From: an uncultured Gemella sp.
GTDB taxonomy: Bacteria > Bacillota > Bacilli > Staphylococcales > Gemellaceae
Direction of reading: 5' to 3'
Assembly (NCBI GenBank): GCA_927911745.1
Contig: CAKMQF010000133.1
Location: 1 to 64,000, forward strand
DNA: 64,000 bases
The notes under the pieces are model-generated. The model was given only the letters and a program-made list of their open reading frames with translations. It did not search any database and was not told the origin of the DNA. The translations under genes were made by a program, and so were the position numbers. Below, one piece after another: positions 30,473 through 40,549 of the stretch. Each line of letters begins with the position of its first letter. Within the stretch, counting starts at the first letter, position 1.

Positions 30473-31388
30473 TTAGTCTCCAATAACAGTAGTTAATGTA
30501 CCAATTCCTTCAACTGTAATTTTTATTTCATCCCCAGGTTTTAAGAATTTTGGTGGGTTTTGAGCAGAACCTACTCCTGCAGGTGTTCCAGTCGCAATAA
30601 TATCCCCAGCTTCTAAAGGAACTACTTTACTAATTTCAGCAAGAACATCATCAATTCTAAATAGCATCTCAGATGTCATAGCATTTTGTTTGATTTCTCC
30701 ATTTACTTTTGTAACAATACTCATAGATTCAGGTGAACTAACTTCATCTTTAGTTACAAGGTAAGGTCCAACTGGTGCTGATTTTTCTAATGATTTTCCT
30801 AAGAAAAATTGTCCATGTTTGTATTGTAAGTCTGTAGCTGTTATATCATTCATAATTGTGTATCCGAAAATATAATCTAAAACTAGAGGTCTTAGTATGT
30901 TTTTCCCTGGTTTTGCTATTACTACAGCTAGTTCTCCTCCGAAATCTAAACTATCTGTAATATCCTTGTGAGAAGGCACTACTTCATTATTTCCAGCTAA
31001 AGCTGTTGTAGCTTTTGTAAAGATAAGAACATCTTTAGGAGTTTTTGCCAACTCATCACCAAGTTCATTAACATGAGCTTCATAGTTGTGACCAACACAA
31101 AGAATATTTTTTTGGTGTTCTTGTAATAGGTGAACGCCAAATTATTTTATCAAATGGTACTTTATAGTTATCAGCATTACTGCTTTCTTCAACTAATTTT
31201 AGTACTTTTCTAACTTTTTCTATAAACGAAACACCATATATTTCAATTGCTTCTCTTAACGATTGTGGAATAGTTTCATTATTATCAAAGTCTTCAAGTA
31301 CTTTAATTAAGTCCCATGCGCTTTCTTCACGTTTTACTTTTACTCCATATAATTCTTTATCGTTATAACTGAATGATAAAAATTTCAT
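30473..31388 (-). pseudogene. Fumarylacetoacetate hydrolase (FAH) family protein, one frameshift
   Basis: FAH-family enzymes are metal-dependent hydrolases or decarboxylases of 2-keto acid rings and are often oxaloacetate decarboxylase/FAHD1-like. The N-terminal piece 31388-31080 has a mixed beta domain ending IIWRSPITRTPK. The rest follows in another frame as LCVGHNYEAHVNEL, then FTKATTALAGNN, FGYTIMNDITATD and GDIIATGTPAGVGSA, the conserved catalytic core. The shift is in the T7 at 31107-31113. About 305 residues is normal. It stands directly upstream of recA. The substrate is unknown. Confidence 0.85.
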
Positions 31389-31423
31389 AGTTGCCTCCTC
31401 GACTTTTATAATTTCTTTACGTT

Positions 31424-31432
31424 ATTATACCA
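31424..31432 (-). promoter_or_regulatory. Extended -10 promoter of the FAH-recA unit
   Basis: The minus strand reads TGGTATAAT (31424-31432), an extended -10 about 36 bases ahead of the ATG. A clear -35 is not seen. It would also serve recA. Confidence 0.55.
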
Positions 31433-31469
31433 TACTTTTAAGAATATTACTATAGAATAATTCAAAAAA

Positions 31470-31519
31470 AATTAAGTTATCCGTATATTTTATCTAATTA
31501 AAATATGGATAACTTAATT
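31470..31519 (-). terminator. Terminator after uvrC
   Basis: A long near-perfect stem, AATTAAGTTATCC... (31470-31492) with ...GGATAACTTAATT (31499-31519), has a short loop and a T8-type run on the minus strand. It lies immediately past the uvrC stop. Confidence 0.88.
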
Positions 31520-31521
31520 AA

Positions 31522-33270
31522 TTATAATTTTTTCTTTAAATTTTTTATTACATCTTTAGGGATGCCTAGTTTTAAGAGTTTCTCATCTGGTGCATTCTTA
31601 ATTTCTTCTAATGAAGAAAATGATTTTAGTAATAAATTCTTTCTAACTTTACCAATGCCTTGTATATCATCAAGGCTGGATTTATACATATTTTTATTCT
31701 TTGTCGCTCTGTGATAAGTTATTGCGAACCTATGAACCTCATCTTGTATTTGCTTTAAGAATAAATATTCTGCTGATGTTTTAGGAAATTCTATAATCTC
31801 ATAATCATCAGTAATAATGTACTCAGTAATATGTTTGTCATTTTTTGCTAACCCAATAATCTTAATTTGTTTTAAACCAAGCATATTATGAACAACATCA
31901 ATGGCTACATTAAGATGATTCTTTCCACCATCGACTATTAATAATTCCGCATTAGTCTTTCTATCTTTATAATTCCTATAAAGTACTTCTTTCATAGTTT
32001 GAACATCATTAATTCCCATAGATTCATCAATTTTGAATTTTCTATAATTGTAAGTATTCTTTTTCCCATTGGTGAAATTTACTTTTACAGAAACTGCATC
32101 TACACCCATTATATTAGAGTTGTCAAAAGCATCAATGCTATTGATAGAATTAACACCTAATTTTTCAGCAATATTATTAAGTGTAACTTGTAATTTTCTT
32201 TCTTTAAGTTCTTCAATAGCAAGATTATTATTTAAGTAATAAGTTGCATTTTCTTTAACTGTATCGAGTATTTTTCTATGATTACCTCTTTTTGGAATTA
32301 TAACTTTACAATCTACTACATCAGCAAGGAGATTACCATCAATGTCATCAATATATATTTCTTTCGGAAGCTTGTTTAAAGCATAATATTGTAACAAGTA
32401 AGAATATAAAATCTCTTCAGGTGTATCGTATAAATTAAAGTATTCTACTTTACGCTCTATAATATTTCCTAATCTAGATAAAAAGATTTGGATACATATA
32501 TAATCATTATTAAAAGTAAAGCCAATATAATCTCTATCTACATTAGTACTATCTGCAACAACTTGATTTTGAACAGAAACTTCTATTGATTTAATATAAT
32601 TATGGATTTGTCCAGCTGCTTCAAACTCTAAATTTTTAATATGTTCTTGCATTTTCCTTTGTAAATCAGATAATATTTCTTTTGTATTTCCTGTTAAGAA
32701 AGATTTAATTTTAGAAATCTGTAACTTATAATCATCTACAGTTATTTTTTTAGCACATGGACCTATGCACTCTCCTATTTGATAATACATACAGGGTCTT
32801 TTTTCTACGGGATTACATTTTCTTAATGGATATATTTTATCTAAAATTTTCTTAACCTCTGTTGCTGATTTTATATCAACATATGGTCCAAAATATATAT
32901 TTTTATTATTCTTTTTGTACTTTCTAGTCATCAGTAATCTTGGATGTTCTTCTTTTGTGATCATTAAGTACGGATAACTTTTATCATCTTTTAAACGAAT
33001 ATTAAAATATGGTCGATATTTTTTTATTAAATTATTTTCTAATAATAATGCCTCTTTTTCAGAGTTAACTATTATATATTCAAGATCTTCTATTTTTGAT
33101 ACTAAAGTCTGAGTTTTTTTATTATGAGTACCTGTAAAATAACTTTTTACTCTATTCTTTAAATTTTTAGCTTTACCTACATAAATAATCTCTCCAATAT
33201 TATCTTTATATAAATAACATCCGGGATTATCTGGAAGTAATTCTAGTTTTTTTTGTAATGTTAAATTCAT
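31522..33270 (-). CDS. uvrC: Excinuclease ABC subunit C
   Basis: UvrC makes both incisions around lesions after UvrAB loading. The protein of about 582 residues has the GIY-YIG nuclease domain at its N-terminus (LPDNPGCYLYKD then EIIYVGKAKNLKNRV). A Cys cluster CNPVEKRPCMYYQIGEC, the UVR motif near residue 200 (DLQRKMQEHIKNLEFEAAGQ), the RNase H-like second nuclease around IDAFDNSNIMGVDAV and a C-terminal helix-hairpin-helix follow. The start at 33270 (MNLTLQKKLELLP) is preferred over 33282 because it matches the family. Slightly shorter than most UvrC at the C-terminus. Confidence 0.95.
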   Translation of the reverse strand: MNLTLQKKLELLPDNPGCYLYKDNIGEIIYVGKAKNLKNRVKSYFTGTHNKKTQTLVSKIEDLEYIIVNSEKEALLLENNLIKKYRPYFNIRLKDDKSYPYLMITKEEHPRLLMTRKYKKNNKNIYFGPYVDIKSATEVKKILDKIYPLRKCNPVEKRPCMYYQIGECIGPCAKKITVDDYKLQISKIKSFLTGNTKEILSDLQRKMQEHIKNLEFEAAGQIHNYIKSIEVSVQNQVVADSTNVDRDYIGFTFNNDYICIQIFLSRLGNIIERKVEYFNLYDTPEEILYSYLLQYYALNKLPKEIYIDDIDGNLLADVVDCKVIIPKRGNHRKILDTVKENATYYLNNNLAIEELKERKLQVTLNNIAEKLGVNSINSIDAFDNSNIMGVDAVSVKVNFTNGKKNTYNYRKFKIDESMGINDVQTMKEVLYRNYKDRKTNAELLIVDGGKNHLNVAIDVVHNMLGLKQIKIIGLAKNDKHITEYIITDDYEIIEFPKTSAEYLFLKQIQDEVHRFAITYHRATKNKNMYKSSLDDIQGIGKVRKNLLLKSFSSLEEIKNAPDEKLLKLGIPKDVIKNLKKKL

Positions 33271-33305
33271 ATTATTCACCATATAATAAATTTATAACTT
33301 TTGTG

Positions 33306-33344
33306 AAAAAGCACAGTTGAAGTATATATCTCCCCTGTGCTTTT
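33306..33344 (-). terminator. Terminator of the fmt-prkC operon
   Basis: AAAAGCACAG and CTGTGCTTTT form a perfect 10-base stem with an 18-base loop, just past the prkC stop. Confidence 0.8.
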
Positions 33345-33355
33345 ATAATCACTAA

Positions 33356-35254
33356 TTAGTTACTGTTGTTATTTCTATTATTACTTGTAGAACTATTTCT
33401 TGTTGAATTATTTCTAGTAGTTCTATCATCATTTGATTTAGAATCCACACTTGAATCGTCGCTTGATTCTTCTCGTGAAGAGTTTCTCTCTTTTCCTTTA
33501 GAAATTACTATCTCTAAAGATTCATCACTTGGTACAATATTCGATCCAGTTCTTATACTTTGCGAGATAACAGTTCCCACTTCTTTGTCTGAGTATTCTT
33601 CTCTATAAGTAACATTCTTAAATCCGTATGATGCAATCGTACTTTCTACAGTTGTACTATCTTCTCCAACTAGATTAGGCATAGTAACCTTCTTTTTACC
33701 TGTAGAAACTTGTATTATTAATTCTTTTTCTTTAGGTACTATTTCAATACCTGCTCTAATATTTTGAGATACAACTTTTCCAGATTCATAAGAATTACTT
33801 TCTACTTTTTCTACTGTTATATTTTTAAATCCTAATTTAGAAGCATTTTTCTTCACCGTTTCTTCATCCATGCCTACAAAATTTGGCATATCTACTGTTT
33901 TTTTACCTGAAGAGACTCTTAAATCAACTTTAGATCCTTTTTTCACCTTTTTACCAGCTTTTGGATCACTGTCAATTACTGTTTTTTCTTTTACTTCATC
34001 ACTAGCGACTTCAGTAACATCTCCTACCTCAAGTCCTGCTTTAACGATAGTAACTTTAGCTTCTTCTAAAGTTTTGTTACGAACATCGGGAGCTGAAACA
34101 CTATTTGAATCAATAACGTAATTATAAATGAAAAATGTACCTACTACAATAGCAACAATTGCTAGTATTGCAAGAAATATATGCTTAGCTTTAGATGTTT
34201 CTTTCTTTTCATCACGCTTACTTACATTATTATAATTGTTTTTTTGATTATTAACTTGCTGATAACGTCTATTATTATGTCTATTATCTTCTTCATAATC
34301 ATAATAATCATCATTGGTAAAATTATTATAACCATATTGATTGTTATTACTGCTATTATCAAGATACTGAGTTTGATTATAATTTTTTACTGGTTCAACA
34401 GGTATTTTAAAACCAGTGTATTTATTTTCATATAAACGCTCTGGATTAAGCACCGTACTTAAATCCTCAAATAACTCTTTAGAGCTAATATATCTTTCAT
34501 TTGGGTTCTTCATAGTTGCTTTTAATACAATATTTTTTACACTCTGAGGAACATTTTCCCTGTATTTATCTATATCTGGAAGTTCTTCTTGTAGATGTTT
34601 TAAAGCAATCGCAACTGCCGATTCTCCTTTAAATGGAATTTGTCCAGTAATCATTTCAAAAATTAAAATTCCTAATGAATAAATATCACTCTGAGCTGTT
34701 GCAACATTACCACGTGCTTGTTCAGGAGATAAATAATAAACTGTTCCTAACATTTGGTTTGTTTGAGTAAGAGTAGTATCACCATATGCTCTTGCAATTC
34801 CAAAATCAGTTATTTTACAAGTTAGATTCTCATTCATAAGAATATTTTGCGGTTTTATATCTCTATGTATTATCCCGTTTTGATGTGCATGACTAAGTCC
34901 TGCAGCAATTTGTTTAGCAATATGAACTATTGTTTCTATCGGAATACGAGGATTTTTAACCATATAATCTTTTAAGGTCATACCTTCAACATATTCTAAA
35001 ATAAGATAATAAAATTCACCTTCATTTTCTACGTCATATATAGAAACAATATTGGGATGAGATAAGCTCGTTACAGCCTTTGCTTCTCTATTAAATCTTT
35101 TTACAGCATCTTCATCATTTGCATCTATTTTAAATGTTTTTATAGCTACTTGTCTATCTAAAATTGTATCATATCCAAGCCAAACTGTAGCCATTCCTCC
35201 AGTTCCCAAGTGATCCAGAATCTTATATCTGTTGCATATAATTTTATTAATCAT
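33356..35254 (-). CDS. prkC: Ser/Thr protein kinase with PASTA domains (PrkC/StkP)
   Basis: This is a membrane kinase that senses peptidoglycan fragments and tunes division and wall synthesis. It has about 632 residues. The cytosolic kinase domain has LGTGGMATVWLGYD, catalytic Lys39 in VAIK, HRDIKPQN near residue 133 and DFGIARA. An Asn/Tyr-rich juxtamembrane linker (about 285-350), one membrane helix near 365-385 and three PASTA domains (APDVRNKTLEEAK, MPNFVGMDEETVK, MPNLVGEDSTTV) follow. A Ser/Arg/Asn-rich tail closes it. The ATG at 35254 is chosen over GTG 35263 because GGGGGTG, its RBS, covers the GTG. It overlaps stp by 8 bases. Confidence 0.95.
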   Translation of the reverse strand: MINKIICNRYKILDHLGTGGMATVWLGYDTILDRQVAIKTFKIDANDEDAVKRFNREAKAVTSLSHPNIVSIYDVENEGEFYYLILEYVEGMTLKDYMVKNPRIPIETIVHIAKQIAAGLSHAHQNGIIHRDIKPQNILMNENLTCKITDFGIARAYGDTTLTQTNQMLGTVYYLSPEQARGNVATAQSDIYSLGILIFEMITGQIPFKGESAVAIALKHLQEELPDIDKYRENVPQSVKNIVLKATMKNPNERYISSKELFEDLSTVLNPERLYENKYTGFKIPVEPVKNYNQTQYLDNSSNNNQYGYNNFTNDDYYDYEEDNRHNNRRYQQVNNQKNNYNNVSKRDEKKETSKAKHIFLAILAIVAIVVGTFFIYNYVIDSNSVSAPDVRNKTLEEAKVTIVKAGLEVGDVTEVASDEVKEKTVIDSDPKAGKKVKKGSKVDLRVSSGKKTVDMPNFVGMDEETVKKNASKLGFKNITVEKVESNSYESGKVVSQNIRAGIEIVPKEKELIIQVSTGKKKVTMPNLVGEDSTTVESTIASYGFKNVTYREEYSDKEVGTVISQSIRTGSNIVPSDESLEIVISKGKERNSSREESSDDSSVDSKSNDDRTTRNNSTRNSSTSNNRNNNSN

Positions 35255-35990
35255 GGTTTTCACCCCCTAGATTTTTTATTATAGCCACTGATATATTGTC
35301 TACTCCCCCGCGTTCAACACATTTATCAATTAATTTATTAACAGCAATTGATAATTCACCATTCCTTACTATATTTTGGATTTCTTCTTTTTCTATCATA
35401 TTTGTTAATCCATCAGAACACAATAGAAAATAATCATAATTACTTACATCATCAATAAAAGTGTGTAAATCGATATTATCTCTAGTAGCTAACGCTTGTG
35501 TTAACACATGTTTTTCTGGATGACTTTTAGCTTCTTCTTCAGTAATTACTCCAGCTGAAATCAATGCTCCAACGAATGAATCTTCAACTGTAACTACATT
35601 CATTACATTATCCTTAGTAAGACCATAAGCACTACTGTCACCAATATTATAAACAACAACTTGATTGTCAAAGATAGCAACAGTAACTATTGTAGTTCCC
35701 ATCTTTTTTTGATTATCTTTTGACTTATTATATAATTCTGTATTTAGATTTTCAATCCTATCATATAACCAATTTTTCATATTGTTAAAATTAGCAAATG
35801 TTAAATCTTGCCATTCTTTTTCTAATGTTGAAACGATATAGTTACTAGAATACGATGCATTGCTATGACTACCAACGCCATCACAAACAATACCAATTAC
35901 AGCACCTTGTTTATTTTTTGATACACTAACGGCATCATCATTTTTTTCTTTTCTCCCCTTATTACTATTATACGAATATACTAGTGGCAT
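35247..35990 (-). CDS. stp: PP2C-type Ser/Thr phosphatase (Stp/PrpC)
   Basis: This phosphatase reverses PrkC phosphorylation. The 247-residue cytosolic protein has the metal-binding motifs of the PPM family: [36 protein letters not shown] and [11 protein letters not shown]. The first motif reads DGVG where most have DGMG, a minor change. It overlaps rlmN by 23 bases and prkC by 8, so the three are translationally coupled, as in Bacillus. Confidence 0.95.
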   Translation of the reverse strand: MPLVYSYNSNKGRKEKNDDAVSVSKNKQGAVIGIVCDGVGSHSNASYSSNYIVSTLEKEWQDLTFANFNNMKNWLYDRIENLNTELYNKSKDNQKKMGTTIVTVAIFDNQVVVYNIGDSSAYGLTKDNVMNVVTVEDSFVGALISAGVITEEEAKSHPEKHVLTQALATRDNIDLHTFIDDVSNYDYFLLCSDGLTNMIEKEEIQNIVRNGELSIAVNKLIDKCVERGGVDNISVAIIKNLGGENHD

Positions 35991-37101
35991 CTGGAATTCC
36001 TCCTTTTACCTCTTCCTTACGTTCTTTAGCACGAAGTTGACCACAAGCGGCATCAATATCATCACCTTGTGTTCTTCTAATTGTTACATTAACTTTATTT
36101 TTCTTAAGAACTTTTTCAAAAGCGAAAATATCACTCTTACTAGTTCTAACATAGTTACGTTCAGGTACATAGTTAATTGGAATTAAGTTAACGTGACAGT
36201 TTAAGCCTTTTATAATTTCCGATAATTTCTCTGCATGTTCTTTTTGGTCATTTACTTTACCCATTAAACCATATTCGAATGTAATACGACGATTCGTAGT
36301 TTCTTGGTAATATTTTAATGCTTCCATAAGCTTATCAATATTATAGGCTCTGTTTACAGGCATGATTTTACTACGTAATTCATTAGTAGGTGCGTGTAAT
36401 GATACTGCAAAATTAATTTGAACTTTTTCATTCGCAAAATCATAAATTTTCGGTACAATACCAGAAGTTGAAACAGTAATATGACGAGCACCAATATTAA
36501 AACTCTCATCGCTATTTACAATTCTAATGAAGTCCATCATTTCATCGTAGTTTTCAAACGGTTCACCGATACCCATAATTACAATACTTGAAATACGCTC
36601 ACCTTTTTTATCTAATTCTTGTTGTACTTTTAGTACTTGTGATACTATTTCTCCCGCTTCTAAGTTTCGTTTTAAACCACCAAGTGTAGAAGCACAGAAC
36701 GTACATCCAATTCGACAACCTACTTGTGTTGTTACACATAGTGAGTTTCCGTATTTATTTTTCATAAGAACACTCTCAATAGTATACTTATCTTGTAGCT
36801 CAAATAGGAATTTCATTGTTCCATCAGCAGATTCTTGCTTAATAATTGTTTTTAGAGTTGTTATCTCGAATTCTTCAGCAAGTTTTTCTTGTAGAGACTT
36901 AGGTACATTTTTCATTTCTGAAAAATCTGTAATTCTCTTTTTATATAACCAATCAAAGATTTGTTTTGCTCTGAATTTCTTCTCACCGATACTTACAATA
37001 TATTCTTCTAACTGATCAAGTCTTATAGAATATATAGACATTTTATCGAAATCTTTTAACCATCTAGACTTTTTATAGCCTTTAAAATCTGAAATTAACA
37101 T
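35968..37101 (-). CDS. rlmN: 23S rRNA/tRNA adenine-C2 methyltransferase RlmN
   Basis: This radical-SAM enzyme methylates A2503 of 23S rRNA and A37 of some tRNAs. The 377-residue protein has the cluster motif [12 protein letters not shown] (CxxxCxxC), [32 protein letters not shown] and the second active-site Cys in AACGQL near the C-terminus. The ATG at 37101 is supported by GGAGG, which lies inside the end of rsmB. A start at 37041 would lack an RBS. The extra 20 N-terminal residues are therefore real or the frame is unusual. It overlaps rsmB by 7 bases. Confidence 0.95.
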   Translation of the reverse strand: MLISDFKGYKKSRWLKDFDKMSIYSIRLDQLEEYIVSIGEKKFRAKQIFDWLYKKRITDFSEMKNVPKSLQEKLAEEFEITTLKTIIKQESADGTMKFLFELQDKYTIESVLMKNKYGNSLCVTTQVGCRIGCTFCASTLGGLKRNLEAGEIVSQVLKVQQELDKKGERISSIVIMGIGEPFENYDEMMDFIRIVNSDESFNIGARHITVSTSGIVPKIYDFANEKVQINFAVSLHAPTNELRSKIMPVNRAYNIDKLMEALKYYQETTNRRITFEYGLMGKVNDQKEHAEKLSEIIKGLNCHVNLIPINYVPERNYVRTSKSDIFAFEKVLKKNKVNVTIRRTQGDDIDAACGQLRAKERKEEVKGGIPDATSIFV

Positions 37102-38419
37102 TTTTCCTCCGTTTTTTTAAGTTTTGCGATAAAAAATCCATCGCAACTATATTCATCAGGTAGTATTTCTAATACACCATTTTCTCTCGTTTTTACAATA
37201 CTATTATTTAGAGAAATACTCTCTAAACTAAAATCTTTGTTCTCTTTTAAAAACTTCTCTATATTTTTTATATTTTCTCTCTTATCAATCGTACAAGTTG
37301 AATACATTAAAATTCCCTCTTGTACTACATAGTGTTTGCTATTGTCTAAAATATCATATTGAAGTTTAGCAATATCTTCAACATATGAATTTGTGATTTT
37401 ATATTTAATTTCAGGTTTATTTTTTATAACCCCTATTCCTGAACATGGCACATCACAGATTACTATGTCAAACTTATTATTAAATGAAGTATTGTTTAGA
37501 GTAGCATCTTGTTCTTTAGCCTCAATATTGGTAATTCCAAGCTTCTCTTTATTATCTTCAATTAATTTTAGCTTATGTATATATTTATCACATGAAATTA
37601 AAGTAGAATTAAAATACTTACTAGCTATATGCAAACTTTTACCACCTGGAGCAGCACAAGTATCTAATATTTTATATTTTTTATCTAATGGCAAGCCAAT
37701 TGACGATGCAACTAGAGCACTAGCCTCATCTTGGATAATATAGTATCCTTTTGTAAATAAGCTACTATCTAAGTTTAATTTATTTAAAACTAGGCTGTCT
37801 TCACAGATTTCACTCTCACTAACAGCATCTCCTAATTTTTCTATTAACTCTTCTTTAGTAATTTTTAATGGATTATATCTAATACTATTTTTGCTCTTTT
37901 CATTAAAAGATACAACTATTTTCTGAGCTTTTTTAACTCCGTATTGTTCTTTAAGTATATTATATAATTCACTAGGGCAACTATTTTCTATACAGAACTT
38001 TTCAGTTGCATTTTTATATTTAAGATCTAAATTATTAGCATTTCGCTCAATATTTCTTGAAATACCATTTACAAATTTCCCTGTGATATTACCTGCAATT
38101 TTTTTACTTAATTTTACAGCTTCATCAATAACTGCAAAATTAGGTGTCTTATCCATGTAAAGTAATTGATAAATACTCATTAATAAAATTACTTTAACTT
38201 TAGGTTTTACTCTACCTTTAGAGTAAGATTTAAGAATATGTTCTAGATACAATTTATTTTTATAGTACCATATACTACTTCACTGATAAATCTTTTATCT
38301 TGTTCTTCAACCTTATACTGATTAAAATATTTATTTAAAGTAATATTACTATAGCCATCTTCTTGGATAATTGTATATAAAACCTCGTATGCAATGTGTC
38401 TAGCATTAATGCTACTCAT
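37095..38419 (-). pseudogene. rsmB: 16S rRNA m5C967 methyltransferase RsmB (Sun), one frameshift
   Basis: RsmB methylates C967 of 16S rRNA. The N-terminal NusB-like part starts at ATG 38419 (ARHIAYEVLYTIIQEDGYSN) and runs to EVVYGTIK. The frame then breaks in the T5 at 38257-38261 and continues LYLEHILKSYSKG. The catalytic part has ILDTCAAPGGKSLHIASK, CDVPCSGIGV and MYSTCTI (both catalytic Cys). About 440 residues is normal. The ATG overlaps the fmt stop (ATGAGTAG), and the gene runs into rlmN, so fmt-rsmB-rlmN-stp-prkC is one operon, as in many Firmicutes. Confidence 0.9.
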
Positions 38420-39374
38420 TTTCTTCACCTAATACGGTTCCTACATAGTCTTTCTTATTTGATAAGAAATTAACAACCGGCATACGTTTTTTACCAGAAA
38501 CTTGAAGTTCATTGACTTTTAACACTGTTTTATTACCACATAGAATATAGATATTTTTCTTATCTTGTTTAATAATAGTTCCAACTTTGTCAAAATTAGA
38601 TTCAAAGTCTTGTTTAACTTCTTCAGTTGACCAAATTTTTAGCACATTACCTTCTAAATAAGTAAATGCGCCAGGTGTTGGATCTAATGCACGAACTTTG
38701 TTAAATACATCTCTAGCTGAAGCATTCCAGTCAATCTTCTCATCTTCTCTTAAGATATTGCGAGCAAATGTTGCTTCTTCGTCATTTTGTTTTTCTGGGC
38801 TGATATCACCACTAAAGATTTTTGGAAGAGTTTTATTTAATAGATCACGCCCTGCAATTGACAGTTTATCATGTAGAGTTTCATAGTTATCACTGTCAAG
38901 AATATCTACCTCTACTTTTGATAACATATCTCCTGCATCAAGTTTTTTCACCATGTACATAATTGTTATACCTGTTTTACCATGGTCTTCAAGTATTGAA
39001 TACTGAATAGGTGCTCCTCCACGTAATTTTGGTAATAATGATCCATGAACATTGATGCACTTATGTTTAGGAATCTCTAAAATCTTCTCTGGTACAAGTT
39101 GTCCATATGCTGCGGTAATAATAATATCCGGATTCAACTCTTTTAATGTATTATAAGTCTCTTCATCTGTTGATATTTTTTCGGGTTGTAATACTTTAAT
39201 ATTATTCTCTAAAGCTACAACTTTTACTGGAGGTGGTGTTAGGACTTTCTTTCTACCAACTTTTTTATCAGGCTGAGTAATAACTAAATCCACACCGTAA
39301 TTTTCTATTAACATTTCTAAAACAGGAACAGCAAACTTTGGAGTTCCCATAAATACTATTTTTTTATCGTTCAT
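38412..39374 (-). CDS. fmt: Methionyl-tRNA formyltransferase
   Basis: Fmt formylates initiator Met-tRNA with 10-formyl-THF. The 320-residue protein starts KIVFMGTPKFAVPVLEML and has the formyl-transferase core NVHGSLLPKLRGGAPIQYSI and GITIMYMVKKLDAGDML. The C-terminal OB domain binds tRNA. Length is normal. AGGAG is upstream of the ATG. It is the first gene of the fmt-rsmB-rlmN-stp-prkC run. Confidence 0.96.
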   Translation of the reverse strand: MNDKKIVFMGTPKFAVPVLEMLIENYGVDLVITQPDKKVGRKKVLTPPPVKVVALENNIKVLQPEKISTDEETYNTLKELNPDIIITAAYGQLVPEKILEIPKHKCINVHGSLLPKLRGGAPIQYSILEDHGKTGITIMYMVKKLDAGDMLSKVEVDILDSDNYETLHDKLSIAGRDLLNKTLPKIFSGDISPEKQNDEEATFARNILREDEKIDWNASARDVFNKVRALDPTPGAFTYLEGNVLKIWSTEEVKQDFESNFDKVGTIIKQDKKNIYILCGNKTVLKVNELQVSGKKRMPVVNFLSNKKDYVGTVLGEENE

Positions 39375-39408
39375 TTATTTCTCCTAAAAAAAGAATTTAA
39401 TCTAATTA

Positions 39409-39417
39409 ATTATACCA
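39409..39417 (-). promoter_or_regulatory. Extended -10 promoter of the fmt operon
   Basis: The minus strand reads TGGTATAAT (39409-39417), about 35 bases ahead of the fmt ATG. It is the same extended -10 as ahead of the FAH-family gene, with no clear -35. Confidence 0.55.
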
Positions 39418-39463
39418 TATTTTCGTATATTCTTCTATTGTTGGACGGTATTTCATCCTTTAA

Positions 39464-39967
39464 TTAATAATGATTATTATCAGATTCTAGATTTAATAGA
39501 AATCTCTTATTTTCAAGACCGGCAGCATAACCTGTTAAACTTCCATCTACCCCTATTACTCTATGACATGGAATAAAAATTAACAATGGATTATGCCCAA
39601 CTGTTCCACCAACTGCTTGAGCTGACATAGTATTTAAACCTTTAGCCTTAGCAATTATTTCTGCTATATGTTTATATGTAACTAGCTCTCCATAGGATAT
39701 TTCTTTGAGTACTTCCCATACTGTTTTTCTAAATTCAGTCCCAATAAAATTCAAAGGGATTTCATCTATACTTGGATTTTCACCATTAAAATATTTTTCT
39801 AACCATTCTTTAGATTTTACCAATATACTTAATTCTTCATTCAAATAATAGTTATCAATATTATTAGGAAAATACTTCTGTCCTTCTAGATAACATCCGA
39901 TAAGACTTTTACCGTCTGAAATTAAAAATAAAAGTCCTATTTTGCTTTCATAAGTACAATAATACAT
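39464..39967 (-). CDS. ogt: Methylated-DNA--[protein]-cysteine S-methyltransferase
   Basis: This suicide enzyme removes O6-alkyl groups from guanine in DNA. The 167-residue protein has the acceptor-cysteine motif FIPCHRVIG with GSLTGYAAGLENKRFLL after it. The winged-helix region carries GELVTYKHIAEIIAKAKG. Its length fits the Ogt/YbaZ single-domain group. It lies alone between the fmt promoter region and the hairpin repeat at 40016. Confidence 0.94.
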   Translation of the reverse strand: MYYCTYESKIGLLFLISDGKSLIGCYLEGQKYFPNNIDNYYLNEELSILVKSKEWLEKYFNGENPSIDEIPLNFIGTEFRKTVWEVLKEISYGELVTYKHIAEIIAKAKGLNTMSAQAVGGTVGHNPLLIFIPCHRVIGVDGSLTGYAAGLENKRFLLNLESDNNHY

Positions 39968-40015
39968 TTAAAACTCCTTTGATTTATACTAATATACTTT
40001 TATTATAACAAAAAA

Positions 40016-40074
40016 AGAGGGAGTGACTCAAAAATCTCGATTTTGAAGAAATCGATCTTGTCGAGTTACCCTCT
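40016..40074. repeat. Dispersed hairpin repeat, copy 2 (after lspA)
   Basis: It shares GGGAGTGACTCAAAAATC with copy 1 at 29014, plus the inner GAAATCGAT-TTGTCGAGT-ACCC portion, with only a few changes. On the minus strand the hairpin ends in a T-run right after the lspA stop, so it probably terminates the asnS-lspA run. Confidence 0.7.
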
Positions 40075-40080
40075 TTATTA

Positions 40081-40536
40081 TTATTTATCTTCTTCTTTAT
40101 AAATCTTAACTAATAAAAATAGTACTCCTACACAAATAAAGCAATCCGCTAAATTAAATATAGGGAAATCATATCCAAAAATTCTAAAATCAAGAAAATC
40201 AACTACCTCATGTCTAGTTAATCTGTCAATAAAATTACCAATTGCTCCACCATATATTAAGGCAAAAGTACCCTTATCAAAGCTAGATAAAGAATTTTTT
40301 TGCTTAAATAGGTAGTATGTTAAAATAGTAATAAAGATAACCGTAACAACTAAGAAAAATAAACGACTATCTTGTAAAATTCCCCATGCAGCTCCTCTAT
40401 TCCTATGAGACGAGATACTGAAGAAATTTACTATAACTTCCTTGCTTTCTCCTAATGAGAAATGATTTACTATAAAATTTTTACTAAGTTGATCTAGTAA
40501 TATTAGAAAACACGCTAATATAAATATAATTAACAT
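40081..40536 (-). CDS. lspA: Lipoprotein signal peptidase (signal peptidase II)
   Basis: LspA cleaves lipoprotein signal peptides after lipid attachment. The 151-residue protein has four membrane helices and the two catalytic aspartates in GNFIDRLTR and FNLADCFIC. The conserved SSHRNRGAAWGIL is in the N-terminal half. It is complete. It follows nth by 13 bases, an arrangement specific to this run rather than a classical lspA-rluD pair. Confidence 0.96.
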   Translation of the reverse strand: MLIIFILACFLILLDQLSKNFIVNHFSLGESKEVIVNFFSISSHRNRGAAWGILQDSRLFFLVVTVIFITILTYYLFKQKNSLSSFDKGTFALIYGGAIGNFIDRLTRHEVVDFLDFRIFGYDFPIFNLADCFICVGVLFLLVKIYKEEDK

Positions 40537-40549
40537 ATTCCGTCTCCTC

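Noticed and set aside
33366-34435. Several plus-strand ORFs
   Set aside because: All are antisense to prkC and show Phe/Ile/Leu runs typical of shadow frames.
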